Assembly: GCA_029838195.1 (NCBI GenBank)
Contig: JALGVJ010000005.1
Span: forward strand, 100,859 to 164,858
Direction: 5' to 3'
DNA from: Promethearchaeota archaeon
GTDB taxonomy: Archaea > Asgardarchaeota > Lokiarchaeia > Sigyniarchaeales > SOKP01
DNA length: 64,000 bases
Below the pieces are notes generated by a model. The model saw only the letters and a list, made by a program, of their open reading frames with translations. It had not been told where the DNA came from and ran no database searches. The first letter of the stretch is position 1. Every line of letters begins with the position of its first letter. Made by a program: the position numbers and the translations under genes. Positions 1 to 9,273 of this stretch are shown in pieces.

Positions 1-327
1 TTTAAAAATAATTTTTAAGAAAGAAATTCAAGCATTATTTGTTGATTTGCCCTTTTAAAGTCCTATATTTTCTCTTTTTCAAAATTATTAAAAAAATCTC
101 GAATTAAATCAATTTTCAATTCTTTTAGGGAACAATTAAGAACACGTTTATTTCATTCCCAATTCTATCGTGATTTTTTAACCAATCTTTGACAAAAAAT
201 GAAACTTTTTAGTTAATTCAAGAGATAATAATGAAATTTCTTAAATTTAAAAAATAAAATGTTTACGATTAATTATCTGATTAGAGAAAAAAAGTAGGTA
301 TTGAATTAATTTCTTCATAATAAAGAG
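1..327. other. AT-rich intergenic region at window edge
   Basis: No open reading frame, tRNA or clear hairpin is visible. The DNA is very AT-rich, with several TTTAAA-like stretches near 236-256 that could be TATA boxes for the gene starting at 328. The left boundary is the window edge, so the preceding gene is unknown. Confidence 0.5.
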
Positions 328-627
328 ATGATGGAACTAAATTACATTATTTTTGGAATTTTTTTATTCACGAGCTTTTTCATAATTATTTTTGTTTTTG
401 CCGCACTTTCAGCAGATCTCTTCATTACGGTGATATCGTTTTTATTTTATCTCATATTATTAATACCCTTTTACATCCTACTGAATGAGTTTAAAATTCA
501 AATTTATTATTATGATTTAGAAACCTTATCTTATTTTATTTCTTTTTACTCGTTTTCCATTTTAATAACTTCTTTTTTCGGAATATATCTTTTTATTCAA
601 ACGTGCTACCTAATTTTAGCAGCATGA
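328..627 (+). CDS. Small hypothetical membrane protein
   Basis: This 99-residue protein is almost entirely hydrophobic, rich in Phe, Ile and Leu. Three or four membrane helices can be read at about residues 5-28, 30-50 and 68-95. There are no charged catalytic motifs and I do not recognise a family. Two ATG codons stand in tandem at 328 and 331, and either may be used. It is a single gene, followed by a 126-base gap with its own promoter for the GTPase. Base composition matches the surroundings. It could be a spurious frame in AT-rich DNA, but a long run of hydrophobic residues with no stop supports a real small membrane protein. Confidence 0.5.
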   Translation: MMELNYIIFGIFLFTSFFIIIFVFAALSADLFITVISFLFYLILLIPFYILLNEFKIQIYYYDLETLSYFISFYSFSILITSFFGIYLFIQTCYLILAA

Positions 628-719
628 TCTTGGTCCTTTTTTAAATAAAAAAGTAAAGTGTTTATGAGAGTAATATAATGAACTTCTCTCTTCTTTAGAA
701 TTTTAAAATTAAAACGTTC

Positions 720-728
720 TATTTAAAT
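720..728 (+). promoter_or_regulatory. TATA box of the GTPase gene
   Basis: TATTTAAAT lies 26-34 bases upstream of the ATG at 754. That is the archaeal TATA-to-transcription-start distance, so the mRNA should be leaderless or nearly so. No Shine-Dalgarno site precedes the ATG, which fits this reading. Confidence 0.5.
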
Positions 729-753
729 AAATTGTCGCGGACAAAAAATAACC

Positions 754-1401
754 ATGATTGTCGATCAACTATCTAAAACGATCTTCATAAAAATTATTTT
801 ATACGGTCCTGCGATGGCAGGAAAGACCACCTTAATGGATTTCATCCACTCAATTCACGGAGATCGAGGAGTATTAGATAAAATTGAAGGAACCCATGGA
901 AGGACATTATTTTGGGATCACGGTGTTTATACTTTTGTAATTTCAAAGGGCTGGAAAGTAAAATTAGTATTAATTGGCACTACGGGCCAAAAATATTATA
1001 AAGATAACCGCATGGTGATAATGAAGCAAGGATGTGATGGAATTATCTTTATAGCAGATGCGAGAAAAACAGAGATCGAACGAAACATGGCAAGTTTCGC
1101 TGAATTGGTGGGAATATTTGGTCCAAATTTATCAAAAATTCCAATTGTAATCTGCTTGAATAAGTATGATTTGGACAAAAATACGTTAATCTCGTTAGAA
1201 GATTTCCGAAAGATTTTAAAAGACCGATTTAAGGAAATTATTGAAAATGAAGAACGTTTGCGAATCTCTTATAGAATTACGATTGCCGTGAAAGGATATG
1301 GAGCGATGGAAGCTTTAAGACAAGTTTTATTATTCATTAATCCCGATCTATTAAAACTATTGGAACCTGAATTAAAGAGTGGTCAAGTTATAATAATTTA
1401 A
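754..1401 (+). CDS. MglA/Arf-like small GTPase
   Basis: A Ras-superfamily GTPase domain fills the 215 residues. The P-loop GPAMAGKT is at residues 18-25, and a switch I region resembling MglA (RTLFWD) at about 50-55. The switch II motif is GTTGQ at 75-79, where the usual Asp of DxxGQ is replaced by Gly, somewhat like the TxPGQ of bacterial MglA. NKYD, the guanine-specificity motif, is at 136-139. No lipidation signal or membrane helix is seen. Proteins of this type act as nucleotide-dependent polarity or trafficking switches; Asgard genomes carry many. No GAP of the roadblock type is adjacent. The GTPase fold is certain from the motifs; the biological role is unknown. Confidence 0.88.
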   Translation: MIVDQLSKTIFIKIILYGPAMAGKTTLMDFIHSIHGDRGVLDKIEGTHGRTLFWDHGVYTFVISKGWKVKLVLIGTTGQKYYKDNRMVIMKQGCDGIIFIADARKTEIERNMASFAELVGIFGPNLSKIPIVICLNKYDLDKNTLISLEDFRKILKDRFKEIIENEERLRISYRITIAVKGYGAMEALRQVLLFINPDLLKLLEPELKSGQVIII

Positions 1402-1674
1402 AGTAATTCTTTTTTCTTTTCTATTATTTTTCTATTTATCTCAAATAAGAATGATCATTTAGCTTCCATAGATAAAAGATTAATTTTTATGTAGGTCGTT
1501 ATGAATCTACGATAATAATCGAAAGGGGAGAAGAAGAAAGATATTTAAAAAAGAACCTTTATGGAATAATTAGAACTTAATAAATTTGAAAAGAAAATCT
1601 TAAATTTATAATTAAGGATTTGGAAAAGACATATTTTTAAATTTTTTTAAAAAAAGTTATTATTACTAAAAAAG

Positions 1675-2739
1675 ATGGTTCATTCATTAGAAGAGATTAG
1701 TGGCATAGGGAGAAAAACGGCTCAGATTTTAAAACAAGTTGGGGTCAATTCAGTTGAAGATCTAGCCTCAATAAACATAAATGATTTAATCAAAGTAAAA
1801 GGGATTGGAAAAGCTACTGCTGAACGATATATTAAAAAGGCAAAAGAATTCCTACAAATGAAGAAACAGGGGGAAAAAAAAGAAGTTGAAGGAGATAAAG
1901 AGGAAATCATTGAAGAGCTAATTGCCGGAGCAGAGGAGGATTTCTCAACCGCCAAAAAAGAGAGCCTAGATTTAAATTTTTGGAATAAACCACCATATTC
2001 TAGTTTGTTGGATTCGGAACTCGCGAAAGAATCGAAACTAGTGTTTTATAATCTTAGTAATTTGGTTAATGAATTCTTCGATAAAATGCTCAAGGAAGAA
2101 ATCATTAATTATAAGATTTCGGGCATAGCTTTAAAAAATTCAGCTATTTTACATCATTATAAAATCAGCAGCGTGATAAAAGAGGAGGAAGAGATCCAAA
2201 AACAAGAGGATATTGAAAAACTAAGAGAGAGCCATAGAAGAACCATTCCAAAAACCCTCCCCCAACCATTGCGTCCAAAAATGGAGATCTCAACTAAAGA
2301 AGAGCTATTTGAAGCCATGAGATCTGCCATCATTGAAACCATGCAAAAGAAAGAAAAACTAAAGAGAAGGAGAATTCTGCGAGAACAGAGAAAACAAAAG
2401 AGATTACAAATGAGGTCTAAAGCAAAATTACCAAAAGAATTATTAAAGCATATCACCGGAAAAGAACAAACAGTAGAAGAATTACACGAATCGTGGTTTA
2501 ATCGGATAAAATCTATAATCAATTTAAATAATAAGGAAAGTACTTCATTTTTTGAACTTATAGATTTAATAAATAAGGAAGAAAAAACGGAAATTGGAAA
2601 GAGATTTAGTTTAGTTCGCCTCTTTCTTGCCTTGATGTTTTTATCTACGGGAGGGGTTAAAAGTACTGCTAAAATGAATCCCGTGATTCAATTATTTCAA
2701 GAACATGATTTTAATGATATTAAGATTCAATTAAAATAA
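1675..2739 (+). CDS. scpA: ScpA-like kleisin with N-terminal HhH domain
   Basis: Kleisin subunit of an SMC condensin-type complex, fused to a DNA-binding helix-hairpin-helix unit. Residues 1-60 contain two HhH hairpins (GIGRKT at 10-15, GIGKAT at 43-48). After an acidic linker, residues about 95-175 match the ScpA N-terminal helical domain, including the KISGIALKNSAIL helix near 147, which corresponds to the R-I-S-G-R-A-L-L region of ScpA. A highly charged linker follows at 185-280. Residues 300-354 form the C-terminal winged helix (FLALMFL followed by DFNDIKI, like FLALLEL...FGEI in ScpA). scpB follows after 22 bases, which strongly supports the call. No smc gene lies in the window. HhH fusion is not the standard ScpA architecture (about 250 residues). 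Confidence 0.75.
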   Translation: MVHSLEEISGIGRKTAQILKQVGVNSVEDLASININDLIKVKGIGKATAERYIKKAKEFLQMKKQGEKKEVEGDKEEIIEELIAGAEEDFSTAKKESLDLNFWNKPPYSSLLDSELAKESKLVFYNLSNLVNEFFDKMLKEEIINYKISGIALKNSAILHHYKISSVIKEEEEIQKQEDIEKLRESHRRTIPKTLPQPLRPKMEISTKEELFEAMRSAIIETMQKKEKLKRRRILREQRKQKRLQMRSKAKLPKELLKHITGKEQTVEELHESWFNRIKSIINLNNKESTSFFELIDLINKEEKTEIGKRFSLVRLFLALMFLSTGGVKSTAKMNPVIQLFQEHDFNDIKIQLK

Positions 2740-2761
2740 TTATAATTCATCTACTTATAAC

Positions 2762-3493
2762 ATGAATGAAAATACGGAGAATAGTATCAAAGAATTTGAA
2801 AAGAAAGAAACAGAAAAGGAAATTGAGGAGAATGGGAAAGCTTTAGAAGGGGAATTTTCGGAAAAAGCTCTATCTTCCCCCGCACAAAAAGAAACAGAAA
2901 TTAATCATATGGAAAAGACCTTAAAAAATTCACTTGAAGCAGGAGCAGGAATAGATATGAGACATTTTAAGAAAAATTTAATTGAAGCATCGTTATTTGT
3001 AGCGGGTAGTTCTCTTAATATCGAAGAAATCTCAAGTAAATTAAATATAAGCAAAAAAGAAGTAAAAGAATTAATAGAAGAATTAGCTATTGATTATCTG
3101 GAAAGAAATTCTGCTTTAATAATTGCACAATTAGGGGAAGACACTTATCAATTACAAATCAAGACGGAATACATGGACCATATCTCCAAATTTGCTAAAG
3201 GAGGGGCAATTCCAGAAAAATATCTGCGAACTTTAACAATTATCGCCTTAAAACAACCCATATTGAAATCAACTTTGGTAAAAATAAGAGGGTCAGGAGC
3301 TTATGAACACGTGAGCTATTTACTTGATAGGGGTTTGATTTCAGCTGTAAAAAAAGGGAGGAGTCAAGAATTAACAACCACCGAAAAATATGCAGAAATG
3401 TATGGTTTGCCAAAAAATATTGAAGAAATGAAGAAAGTGATGATAAAACAATTAGGAATCGAAAATAATATAGAAAATAATAAAAGAGAATGA
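2762..3493 (+). CDS. scpB: Segregation and condensation protein ScpB
   Basis: ScpB forms a dimer of tandem winged helices that binds the ScpA kleisin in the SMC complex. After an acidic, low-complexity N-terminus of about 65 residues, the first winged helix (LIEASLFVAG, then ISKKEVKELIEEL) runs to about residue 135. The second (YLRTLTIIALKQPILKSTLVKIRG, then VSYLLDRGLI) spans about 155-215. It ends with the typical LTTTEKYAEMYGLP stretch. It is probably co-transcribed with scpA, 22 bases upstream. Its 3' end comes within two bases of the convergent valS. The extra N-terminal tail is longer than in most bacterial ScpB. Confidence 0.85.
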   Translation: MNENTENSIKEFEKKETEKEIEENGKALEGEFSEKALSSPAQKETEINHMEKTLKNSLEAGAGIDMRHFKKNLIEASLFVAGSSLNIEEISSKLNISKKEVKELIEELAIDYLERNSALIIAQLGEDTYQLQIKTEYMDHISKFAKGGAIPEKYLRTLTIIALKQPILKSTLVKIRGSGAYEHVSYLLDRGLISAVKKGRSQELTTTEKYAEMYGLPKNIEEMKKVMIKQLGIENNIENNKRE

Positions 3494-3494
3494 T

Positions 3495-6098
3495 TTATTT
3501 TAGGGAAATTAAAACTTTTAAATTCAATTCTTGAATGGTTTCCTTGAGATCATGAGATCCTTGATAAGCTTTTTCTCGTTTTATTGAATCTATGATAAGT
3601 TTTTTTGCACGGATTGTATTAATAATATCATCTTTTACTTGTTTAAGTTTGTTTTGATTCTTAGAATTCGTTAATAAAATAATTTTGCATATTTCTTGAT
3701 TTAGGGGGATTTGAAGTTTTGATTTAAATCGTCTGAGATTCTCAATAACTTTGATAGCCAATTCACCCACTTTTTGCTTCTCTTCATCAATACCCTCATG
3801 TGGTTTTGGCCAACCTTCCAAATGGATTGATTTCTTTTTAATAAAAGGCTGATAAATTAGAAAATAGATTTCTTCAGTAATAAACGGCATGATCACTGCC
3901 AAGATTTTTAAAGTTTGGTAAAAGAGGTTCAAGGCATTTATCAAAGCTTTAGTTTGAGTTTTTTTATCTTCTGTGTAGAATTTATATTTAATCGCTTCAA
4001 GGTAATTATCGCATAGTCCGTTCCAAAAAAATAACCTTAATGAAACATAACCTTCATGCCAATTGTACTGATCAAAATATTGGGTGATCTTTACTAATGT
4101 TTTATTGAATTCTTCATAAAAATAGTAATCAATACAAGAAAGTTCCTCGGGAGTAATCGATTTTAATTCAATATTTGATTTATCAAGATTAATTTTGAGA
4201 AAACGATAAGCATTCCATATTTTTGTCAAAAATCTCGAGGCAGCAATCAATTGTTCAAATCGACGGCGATATTTCTTATTAAACTTCTCTTCTGTTAATT
4301 TTTCTCTTTCTTTTTTAATTATTTCCTCAGAAACAGGTTGATTTTTATGGATATCGTACCAAGTATATTCAAAAGGATAATCATCTCCAAGAGTCCCTAA
4401 CGCAGCCCATTGTCTTATTGCATCTGCACCGAATTCAGGTATTACTTCATCCGGAGAAACGATATTACCAAAGCTTTTTGACATTTTTCTTAAATCGGGA
4501 CCCGCGACCATTCCATTAATCATTATTTCAGAAAATGGGGCCTTGCCGGTCAGTAATTTACATCTAAAAAGAGTATAAAACAACCACGTTCGAATGATCT
4601 CATACCCTTGAGGGCGATGAACCTGGGCTTCCATGTACGTTTTTTTGAAAAAATTTTCATCTTCTAACCACTTACTAATTGCTAAAGGCGTAATACTAGA
4701 ATCAATCCAACAATCACACACATCTTTCTCTCCTTCAATGCGCTTATTCCCACAGTTGGGGCATTTATCAACAGGAGGGGGTATTTTTACTGGATCCAAA
4801 GGTAAATCATCCTCTGAGGGTGCTATTACTTCCCCGCAATCTTTACAATACCAAAATGGAATTGGAGTGCCAAAAACTCTCTGTCGGGAAATAACCCAAT
4901 TCCAATCTAATCCTTCACACCAGTCAATCAAGCGCTGTTTATGTTTTTCAGGATACCATTTCATTAAATTGGCGGACTCAATGATGTCATCAGTAAAATC
5001 TTTCACGTTTATGAACCATTGATATATCGGTAAATACTCTATTGGTTTTCTACAAGATGATCGTTCTGAATGGATGATTATTCGATGGTCATGATCTTCT
5101 ACCTTCTCTAATAAGCCCATTTCCTTCAATTTTTTTACTATCTCCTCCCGTGCTTCAAGGATGGTTAATCCTTTAAACTGAGAATTCTCATTCATGTGGC
5201 CATCTTCCGTGAAGATTTGAATTTCCGGCAAATCATATTGAAGTTTCCACTTAATATCCATCTCATCACCATACGTACAACAATAAACGATCCCCGTACC
5301 AAAATTCATATCCACATTTTTATCCATCTGTATCCGAACCGTCCGATTGGTAAAGGGAATGCGTACCTCAGCAGCAGAAAGATGATAATAACGATCATCA
5401 TTGGGATGAATGAAAACCCCCACGCATGCTTCCATGTATTCTGGCCGCGTGGTAGCAATCGTTATATATTCATTTTCCCTATCTACTAAAGGTAATTTGA
5501 TATACCATAATTTTCCTTTTTCTTCTTCATATCCTACTTCTGCTTTTGCCACCGACGTTTCACAATTCACGCAGAAATGAGTGGGAAACTTCTCTCGATA
5601 AAGCCAGCCTTTCTTCCAGAAATACAATAAGGACCATTGAACCTTGTACTTGTAATCATCATTCATAGTTCGATAGGTATAATTCCAATCCGTTGAATAT
5701 CCTAACTCATCGAATTGTTGCGTCATGTTTTTAATATTATCTTCCACCCATTCCACGCACTTGGCAAGAAATTCATCTCTATTCTCCTTAGAAATCCCAT
5801 AATTTTTTTCGACTGCCAATTCAACAGGTAAGCCATGACAATCAAAACCTTGAGGAAAATAGACATTCCTTCCTCTCATTTTATGAAAACGTGCTACAAA
5901 ATCAATCCAAGAATGATTAAGCACGTGACCCAAGTGAAGGGTTCCACTAACAAAAGGAGGCGGGGTATCAATTGAAAAAACTTGGTCTTTTTTCTCTGGA
6001 TCAAATTTATATATACCTTCCTCTTGCCAGTATTTTATCCATTTTTGCTGGATTGGGCCGTGATTATATCTTTTAGGATAAGTTTGTTCTCTTGTCAT
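3495..6098 (-). CDS. valS: Valyl-tRNA synthetase
   Basis: Class I aminoacyl-tRNA synthetase that charges tRNA-Val in the cytoplasm. The N-terminal TPPPFVSGTLHLGH (HIGH variant HLGH at 55-58) and KMSKS near residue 535 form the catalytic site. The CP1 editing domain (TTRPE motif) lies between them. Zinc-binding cysteine pairs are seen at CVNC (about 176-179), CKDC and CPNC. The catalytic domain includes GFDCHGLP and QRVFGTPIPFWYC, as in archaeal ValRS. Length is 867 residues, usual for the archaeal form. The anticodon-binding helical domain follows KMSKS. The ATG start at 6098 has no obvious Shine-Dalgarno site. It is convergent with scpB and lies just downstream of a tRNA-Ala on the same strand. 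Confidence 0.93.
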   Translation of the reverse strand: MTREQTYPKRYNHGPIQQKWIKYWQEEGIYKFDPEKKDQVFSIDTPPPFVSGTLHLGHVLNHSWIDFVARFHKMRGRNVYFPQGFDCHGLPVELAVEKNYGISKENRDEFLAKCVEWVEDNIKNMTQQFDELGYSTDWNYTYRTMNDDYKYKVQWSLLYFWKKGWLYREKFPTHFCVNCETSVAKAEVGYEEEKGKLWYIKLPLVDRENEYITIATTRPEYMEACVGVFIHPNDDRYYHLSAAEVRIPFTNRTVRIQMDKNVDMNFGTGIVYCCTYGDEMDIKWKLQYDLPEIQIFTEDGHMNENSQFKGLTILEAREEIVKKLKEMGLLEKVEDHDHRIIIHSERSSCRKPIEYLPIYQWFINVKDFTDDIIESANLMKWYPEKHKQRLIDWCEGLDWNWVISRQRVFGTPIPFWYCKDCGEVIAPSEDDLPLDPVKIPPPVDKCPNCGNKRIEGEKDVCDCWIDSSITPLAISKWLEDENFFKKTYMEAQVHRPQGYEIIRTWLFYTLFRCKLLTGKAPFSEIMINGMVAGPDLRKMSKSFGNIVSPDEVIPEFGADAIRQWAALGTLGDDYPFEYTWYDIHKNQPVSEEIIKKEREKLTEEKFNKKYRRRFEQLIAASRFLTKIWNAYRFLKINLDKSNIELKSITPEELSCIDYYFYEEFNKTLVKITQYFDQYNWHEGYVSLRLFFWNGLCDNYLEAIKYKFYTEDKKTQTKALINALNLFYQTLKILAVIMPFITEEIYFLIYQPFIKKKSIHLEGWPKPHEGIDEEKQKVGELAIKVIENLRRFKSKLQIPLNQEICKIILLTNSKNQNKLKQVKDDIINTIRAKKLIIDSIKREKAYQGSHDLKETIQELNLKVLISLK

Positions 6099-6133
6099 GT
6101 TAAAATTTGAAAAATTTTATCTTCAATAATGGA

Positions 6134-6235
6134 TGGACCTGACGGGATTTGAACCCGTGACCTCGAGAATGCGAATCTCGCGTTTCAGGGGGGCTTTCAA
6201 GAAACCCAAACTATCTGCGACTGATCTACAGGCCC
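6134..6235 (-). tRNA. tRNA-Ala (anticodon CGC), interrupted
   Basis: On the minus strand the acceptor arm GGGCCTG pairs with CAGGTCC and contains a G3:U70 wobble, the alanine identity element. The T arm is ACGGG-TTCAAAT-CCCGT. The anticodon arm CGAGA-TTCGCAT-TCTCG gives anticodon CGC. Discriminator A; CCA is not encoded. The 102-nt gene is too long because 30 nt are inserted between D and anticodon arms. Removing them restores a perfect GATC/GATC D stem and a 72-nt tRNA. Confidence 0.85.
6183..6212 (-). other. Putative 30-nt tRNA intron at non-canonical site
   Basis: The insert lies inside the 3' strand of the D stem, next to position 26. It can fold on itself (GGGTTTC...GAAA-G-CCC) with a flanking GTTT/AAAC pair. 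A shift of one base at both ends gives an alternative boundary with a mismatched D stem. I could not draw a textbook bulge-helix-bulge with 3-nt bulges, so splicing is inferred only from the restored tRNA fold. Confidence 0.6.
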
Positions 6236-6607
6236 GCGTTTTTGAATGTTTTCTTAATTATTTTTAATTCCTTCTACAAAAAATTGTTTTTTCTTTTTAA
6301 TAATTAATAAAAAAATATAATTTTTGCGTAATTCAATCAGAGGGAGAAATTTTACATTAAAATCATTATCTCCCATAATTTTTGCTTAAATTGCCAACCA
6401 AGAGATTACTAATAAAAAATGAATTAAAATAATGAATCTCTTAAAATGAGGGAATATTGAACTCAATCAACAAAATTTTATCATTAAGTCAGACAATTCA
6501 ATCATTAAATTTAGTAAAAATTTCTATTAAATTCACGATAAAGATCTTTAAGAACGAGAAAAAGAAAAAAATTAAAAACTCAAGAAAGTAAAGATGGTTC
6601 ATAGATT
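6236..6607. other. Intergenic region between tRNA-Ala and glycyl radical enzyme
   Basis: About 370 AT-rich bases. Apart from the tRNA promoter near 6256-6269 I see no gene, tRNA or strong hairpin. It must contain the 3' end signal of the glycyl radical enzyme mRNA; T-rich runs on the minus-strand transcript are present but not distinctive. Confidence 0.4.
6256..6269 (-). promoter_or_regulatory. TATA-like promoter of tRNA-Ala
   Basis: On the minus strand AATTAAAAATAATT lies 21-34 bases upstream of the first tRNA base, the expected place for an archaeal TATA box. Confidence 0.45.
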
Positions 6608-8986
6608 TTAATATTCCGTTCTTGCAATGATTTCATTCTGGGCATTTTCTGATAGTTCATTAAATAACACAGAATAGCCAGCAATTCTCACTACGAGACC
6701 CACGTGTTTTTCCGGATGTTTTTGAGCGTCAAGAAGGGTGTCTTTACCCACCACGTTAAATTGAATGTGGTATCCCCCATCTTTCGTGAAAAAGGATCGT
6801 ATTAACGAAGGAAATAATTCTATTTTGAAGGAGGTTGGATGGAATGATAAAATAAGAGAGTTCCCATTAGTTTGAAGAGAATTATCGAGTTTCTTGATGC
6901 TATTTAAGATAGCCGTGGGCCCATTCTTATCTCTTCCGTGCGTGGGACCAACACCATTGGAAAGAGGTTCTCGAGAGCGTCTTCCATCCGCAGAGGCACC
7001 TGTAAAAGAGCCGAAAGCCAGATGTAAAGAAGTAGAATATATTCCGGGGTTAAATTTTCCTCCTCTAAAATTATCATGCCTTGCTATTTCTTCGCAAAAG
7101 CTCTTGACGATTTCTACTGCAATTTCATCCACGTAATCTTCATCATTACAAAATTTGGGAACTTTATTAATGAATATTTCTTGCCATTCTTTCCCTGTCT
7201 TTCCTCTATAGGTTCCCTTGAAATTTCTTTTCAAAATGGTAACCATATCATCTAACGAGAGCAGATTTTGCTCAAAAACGATTTTTTTAATGACTGCTAA
7301 ACTATCTGCTGCGGTAGCTAATCCAATCATTTGAGGACCTGTGAAATCGTAGACAGCGCCCCCTTGAGTGATATCTAACCCTCTCTCAATGCAATCATCA
7401 ATCGTCGTGGAAAGAAAGGGTTGAGGCTTAATTTCTGCAATCGCCTTATCCAAATAATACATTGCGTCGACCATGTATTTGATGAAATATTTCATGTTCT
7501 CAATAAACCGATGCCATAATTCTTGGTAAGACGTTATGGGAGAATCAAATTTTAATCCGATTTCTCTCCTTAAAAATACATCCGTGCTATTGTTTAGTGC
7601 TAATTCTAAACATTTTACTATGTTGAATTGATTGGCATTCGTGGACCCAAATGATTTGTGCGGATGTTGGGGTTCCACGCACCCAATGGGCGCATATTCC
7701 CGCGCATCTTCTATCGTAAAACCTCTATTTACCAAACCCTTGATCATGATTTCATCATTGAACAACGCCAAACTCGTACCTTGTTTTATAACCTCTCCGA
7801 CTTTCAATAGAAAATCATCGGAGGTCTTTTCATGTACGCGAACGGAAAAAGTAGGTTGGACCGTTTTTAAGTTAGAATAGGCTTCTAAGATGATATAGGA
7901 CAATTCATTTGTTGCATCTTGACCACGTGCGTCCAATCCTCCTATCGTGAGATTTTCTGCTATGGGTGGGCCTTCTGCAGCATTCACACCAAGATAAAAG
8001 ACGTAATTCCACAGTGTATTTAATTTTAAGAAGAAACATTCAATGAGAAACTTGACTTCTTCCTTAGTAATCGTGTTATTCTTGATATCATTAATATAGA
8101 ACGGGTATAGATATTGGTCTAATCTACCTATACTAATTGCAAATCCGCCATCTTCCAGACCGCAGATAACTTGAGTAAAATAAATTAATTGAATAGCTTC
8201 TTTAAAATTTTTCGGAGGTTTACCGGAAATATTGTTACAAGCATTACTTATTTCAAGTAACTCTTTTTTACGTTTTATATCTTGTTCTTTTTGTGCCATG
8301 CTAAAGGCTAATTCAGAAAATCTCTTGATGTAGCATTTTGCTGCTTTTAAAACAATCAACATTGCACTCAATGCTAAACTCATCTGGTCATTGTTCTCTA
8401 CAAGGGCAATTTTATTTTCTATCTTCTGGATCAATCCATCCAATCCGTCTTTCAATATATTTTTATGACCGGGCATAAAATGTCCAATTCCATTGGTGAC
8501 CTCAGTTTCAATCGTAAATACTAAGGTATCTACTTTTTCTTTAATCTCTGGAGGGATGCTAGACAAAAATCTTTCTTTTAGGGTTTTTTCATCGTTCTTC
8601 CAATAGGGAATGATTTCAGATTTTAGGACCGCTTTATCTTCTTCCGAAATGAATAATTTTTGAGCTTTTCTGTTATCATAGGTATCGATATCTTGTTCGA
8701 TGGTATCAATTCTTACTTCTGGGTAAAGAGGGGTACCGATAAATTTAGTGCATCGGTTTCCTATGATATACTCATCATCCCATATAATAATGGTCATTTC
8801 TTTTAATAATTTTTCCATGGCTTTGGCGAATCGAATGTAAGGGAGCTGATCTCTTGTTTTTTTATAGGATTCCGTGAATATTTTTGCTCTTTCAATACAT
8901 ATTTCGTGAGGGGAGGTCAGTATTTTGTTTTTCATTTTTAAAATTCTTTCTTCGCGAGATAAACTTGACGCTTGTTTAGTTATCAT
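6608..8986 (-). CDS. Glycyl radical enzyme (PFL/dehydratase superfamily)
   Basis: Anaerobic radical enzyme of the pyruvate formate-lyase superfamily. The catalytic thiyl cysteine sits in GCVEPQHPHKS near residue 435. The radical glycine is in RIAGYSVLF about 22 residues before the C-terminus. The GCVEP form (rather than the Cys-Cys of PFL) is shared by diol and glycerol dehydratases, choline TMA-lyase and related C-C or C-N lyases, so it is probably not a true PFL; the substrate cannot be told. Length of about 792 residues is normal. I prefer the ATG at 8986; an upstream in-frame TTG at 8998 would add four residues. No activating radical SAM enzyme is adjacent, which is unusual. Radical loss in oxygen implies anaerobic life. 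Confidence 0.9.
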   Translation of the reverse strand: MITKQASSLSREERILKMKNKILTSPHEICIERAKIFTESYKKTRDQLPYIRFAKAMEKLLKEMTIIIWDDEYIIGNRCTKFIGTPLYPEVRIDTIEQDIDTYDNRKAQKLFISEEDKAVLKSEIIPYWKNDEKTLKERFLSSIPPEIKEKVDTLVFTIETEVTNGIGHFMPGHKNILKDGLDGLIQKIENKIALVENNDQMSLALSAMLIVLKAAKCYIKRFSELAFSMAQKEQDIKRKKELLEISNACNNISGKPPKNFKEAIQLIYFTQVICGLEDGGFAISIGRLDQYLYPFYINDIKNNTITKEEVKFLIECFFLKLNTLWNYVFYLGVNAAEGPPIAENLTIGGLDARGQDATNELSYIILEAYSNLKTVQPTFSVRVHEKTSDDFLLKVGEVIKQGTSLALFNDEIMIKGLVNRGFTIEDAREYAPIGCVEPQHPHKSFGSTNANQFNIVKCLELALNNSTDVFLRREIGLKFDSPITSYQELWHRFIENMKYFIKYMVDAMYYLDKAIAEIKPQPFLSTTIDDCIERGLDITQGGAVYDFTGPQMIGLATAADSLAVIKKIVFEQNLLSLDDMVTILKRNFKGTYRGKTGKEWQEIFINKVPKFCNDEDYVDEIAVEIVKSFCEEIARHDNFRGGKFNPGIYSTSLHLAFGSFTGASADGRRSREPLSNGVGPTHGRDKNGPTAILNSIKKLDNSLQTNGNSLILSFHPTSFKIELFPSLIRSFFTKDGGYHIQFNVVGKDTLLDAQKHPEKHVGLVVRIAGYSVLFNELSENAQNEIIARTEY

Positions 8987-9021
8987 AAGAATTATCAAAT
9001 TAGAAGATGTTTAATTTCAAA

Positions 9022-9036
9022 TTCATATATTTAAAC
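9022..9036 (-). promoter_or_regulatory. TATA-like box upstream of glycyl radical enzyme
   Basis: The minus strand reads a TTTAAATATATGAA-type box about 36-50 bases before the preferred ATG at 8986. A separate plus-strand TATA candidate (TTTTTAAATAAAA, 9243-9255) precedes the divergent MoxR gene. Confidence 0.35.
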
Positions 9037-9273
9037 AATTATGATATGAATGGAGCTTTTATAAAATTTTAGAAATACTCATGAGGTTTTATAAGCAAGC
9101 GAATGTAAAGTTGGGGGATATATATTTAAAATAAGAAGGATGTAATTATTATTCAACAAGATTTATTATAAATAATAAATGGATAGAATGAATTTCTCAT
9201 AACTTATTTTATTTAAAGATAAAAATTATCAACAATTAATTCTTTTTAAATAAAAAAGCGTAAGATTTGAAAA

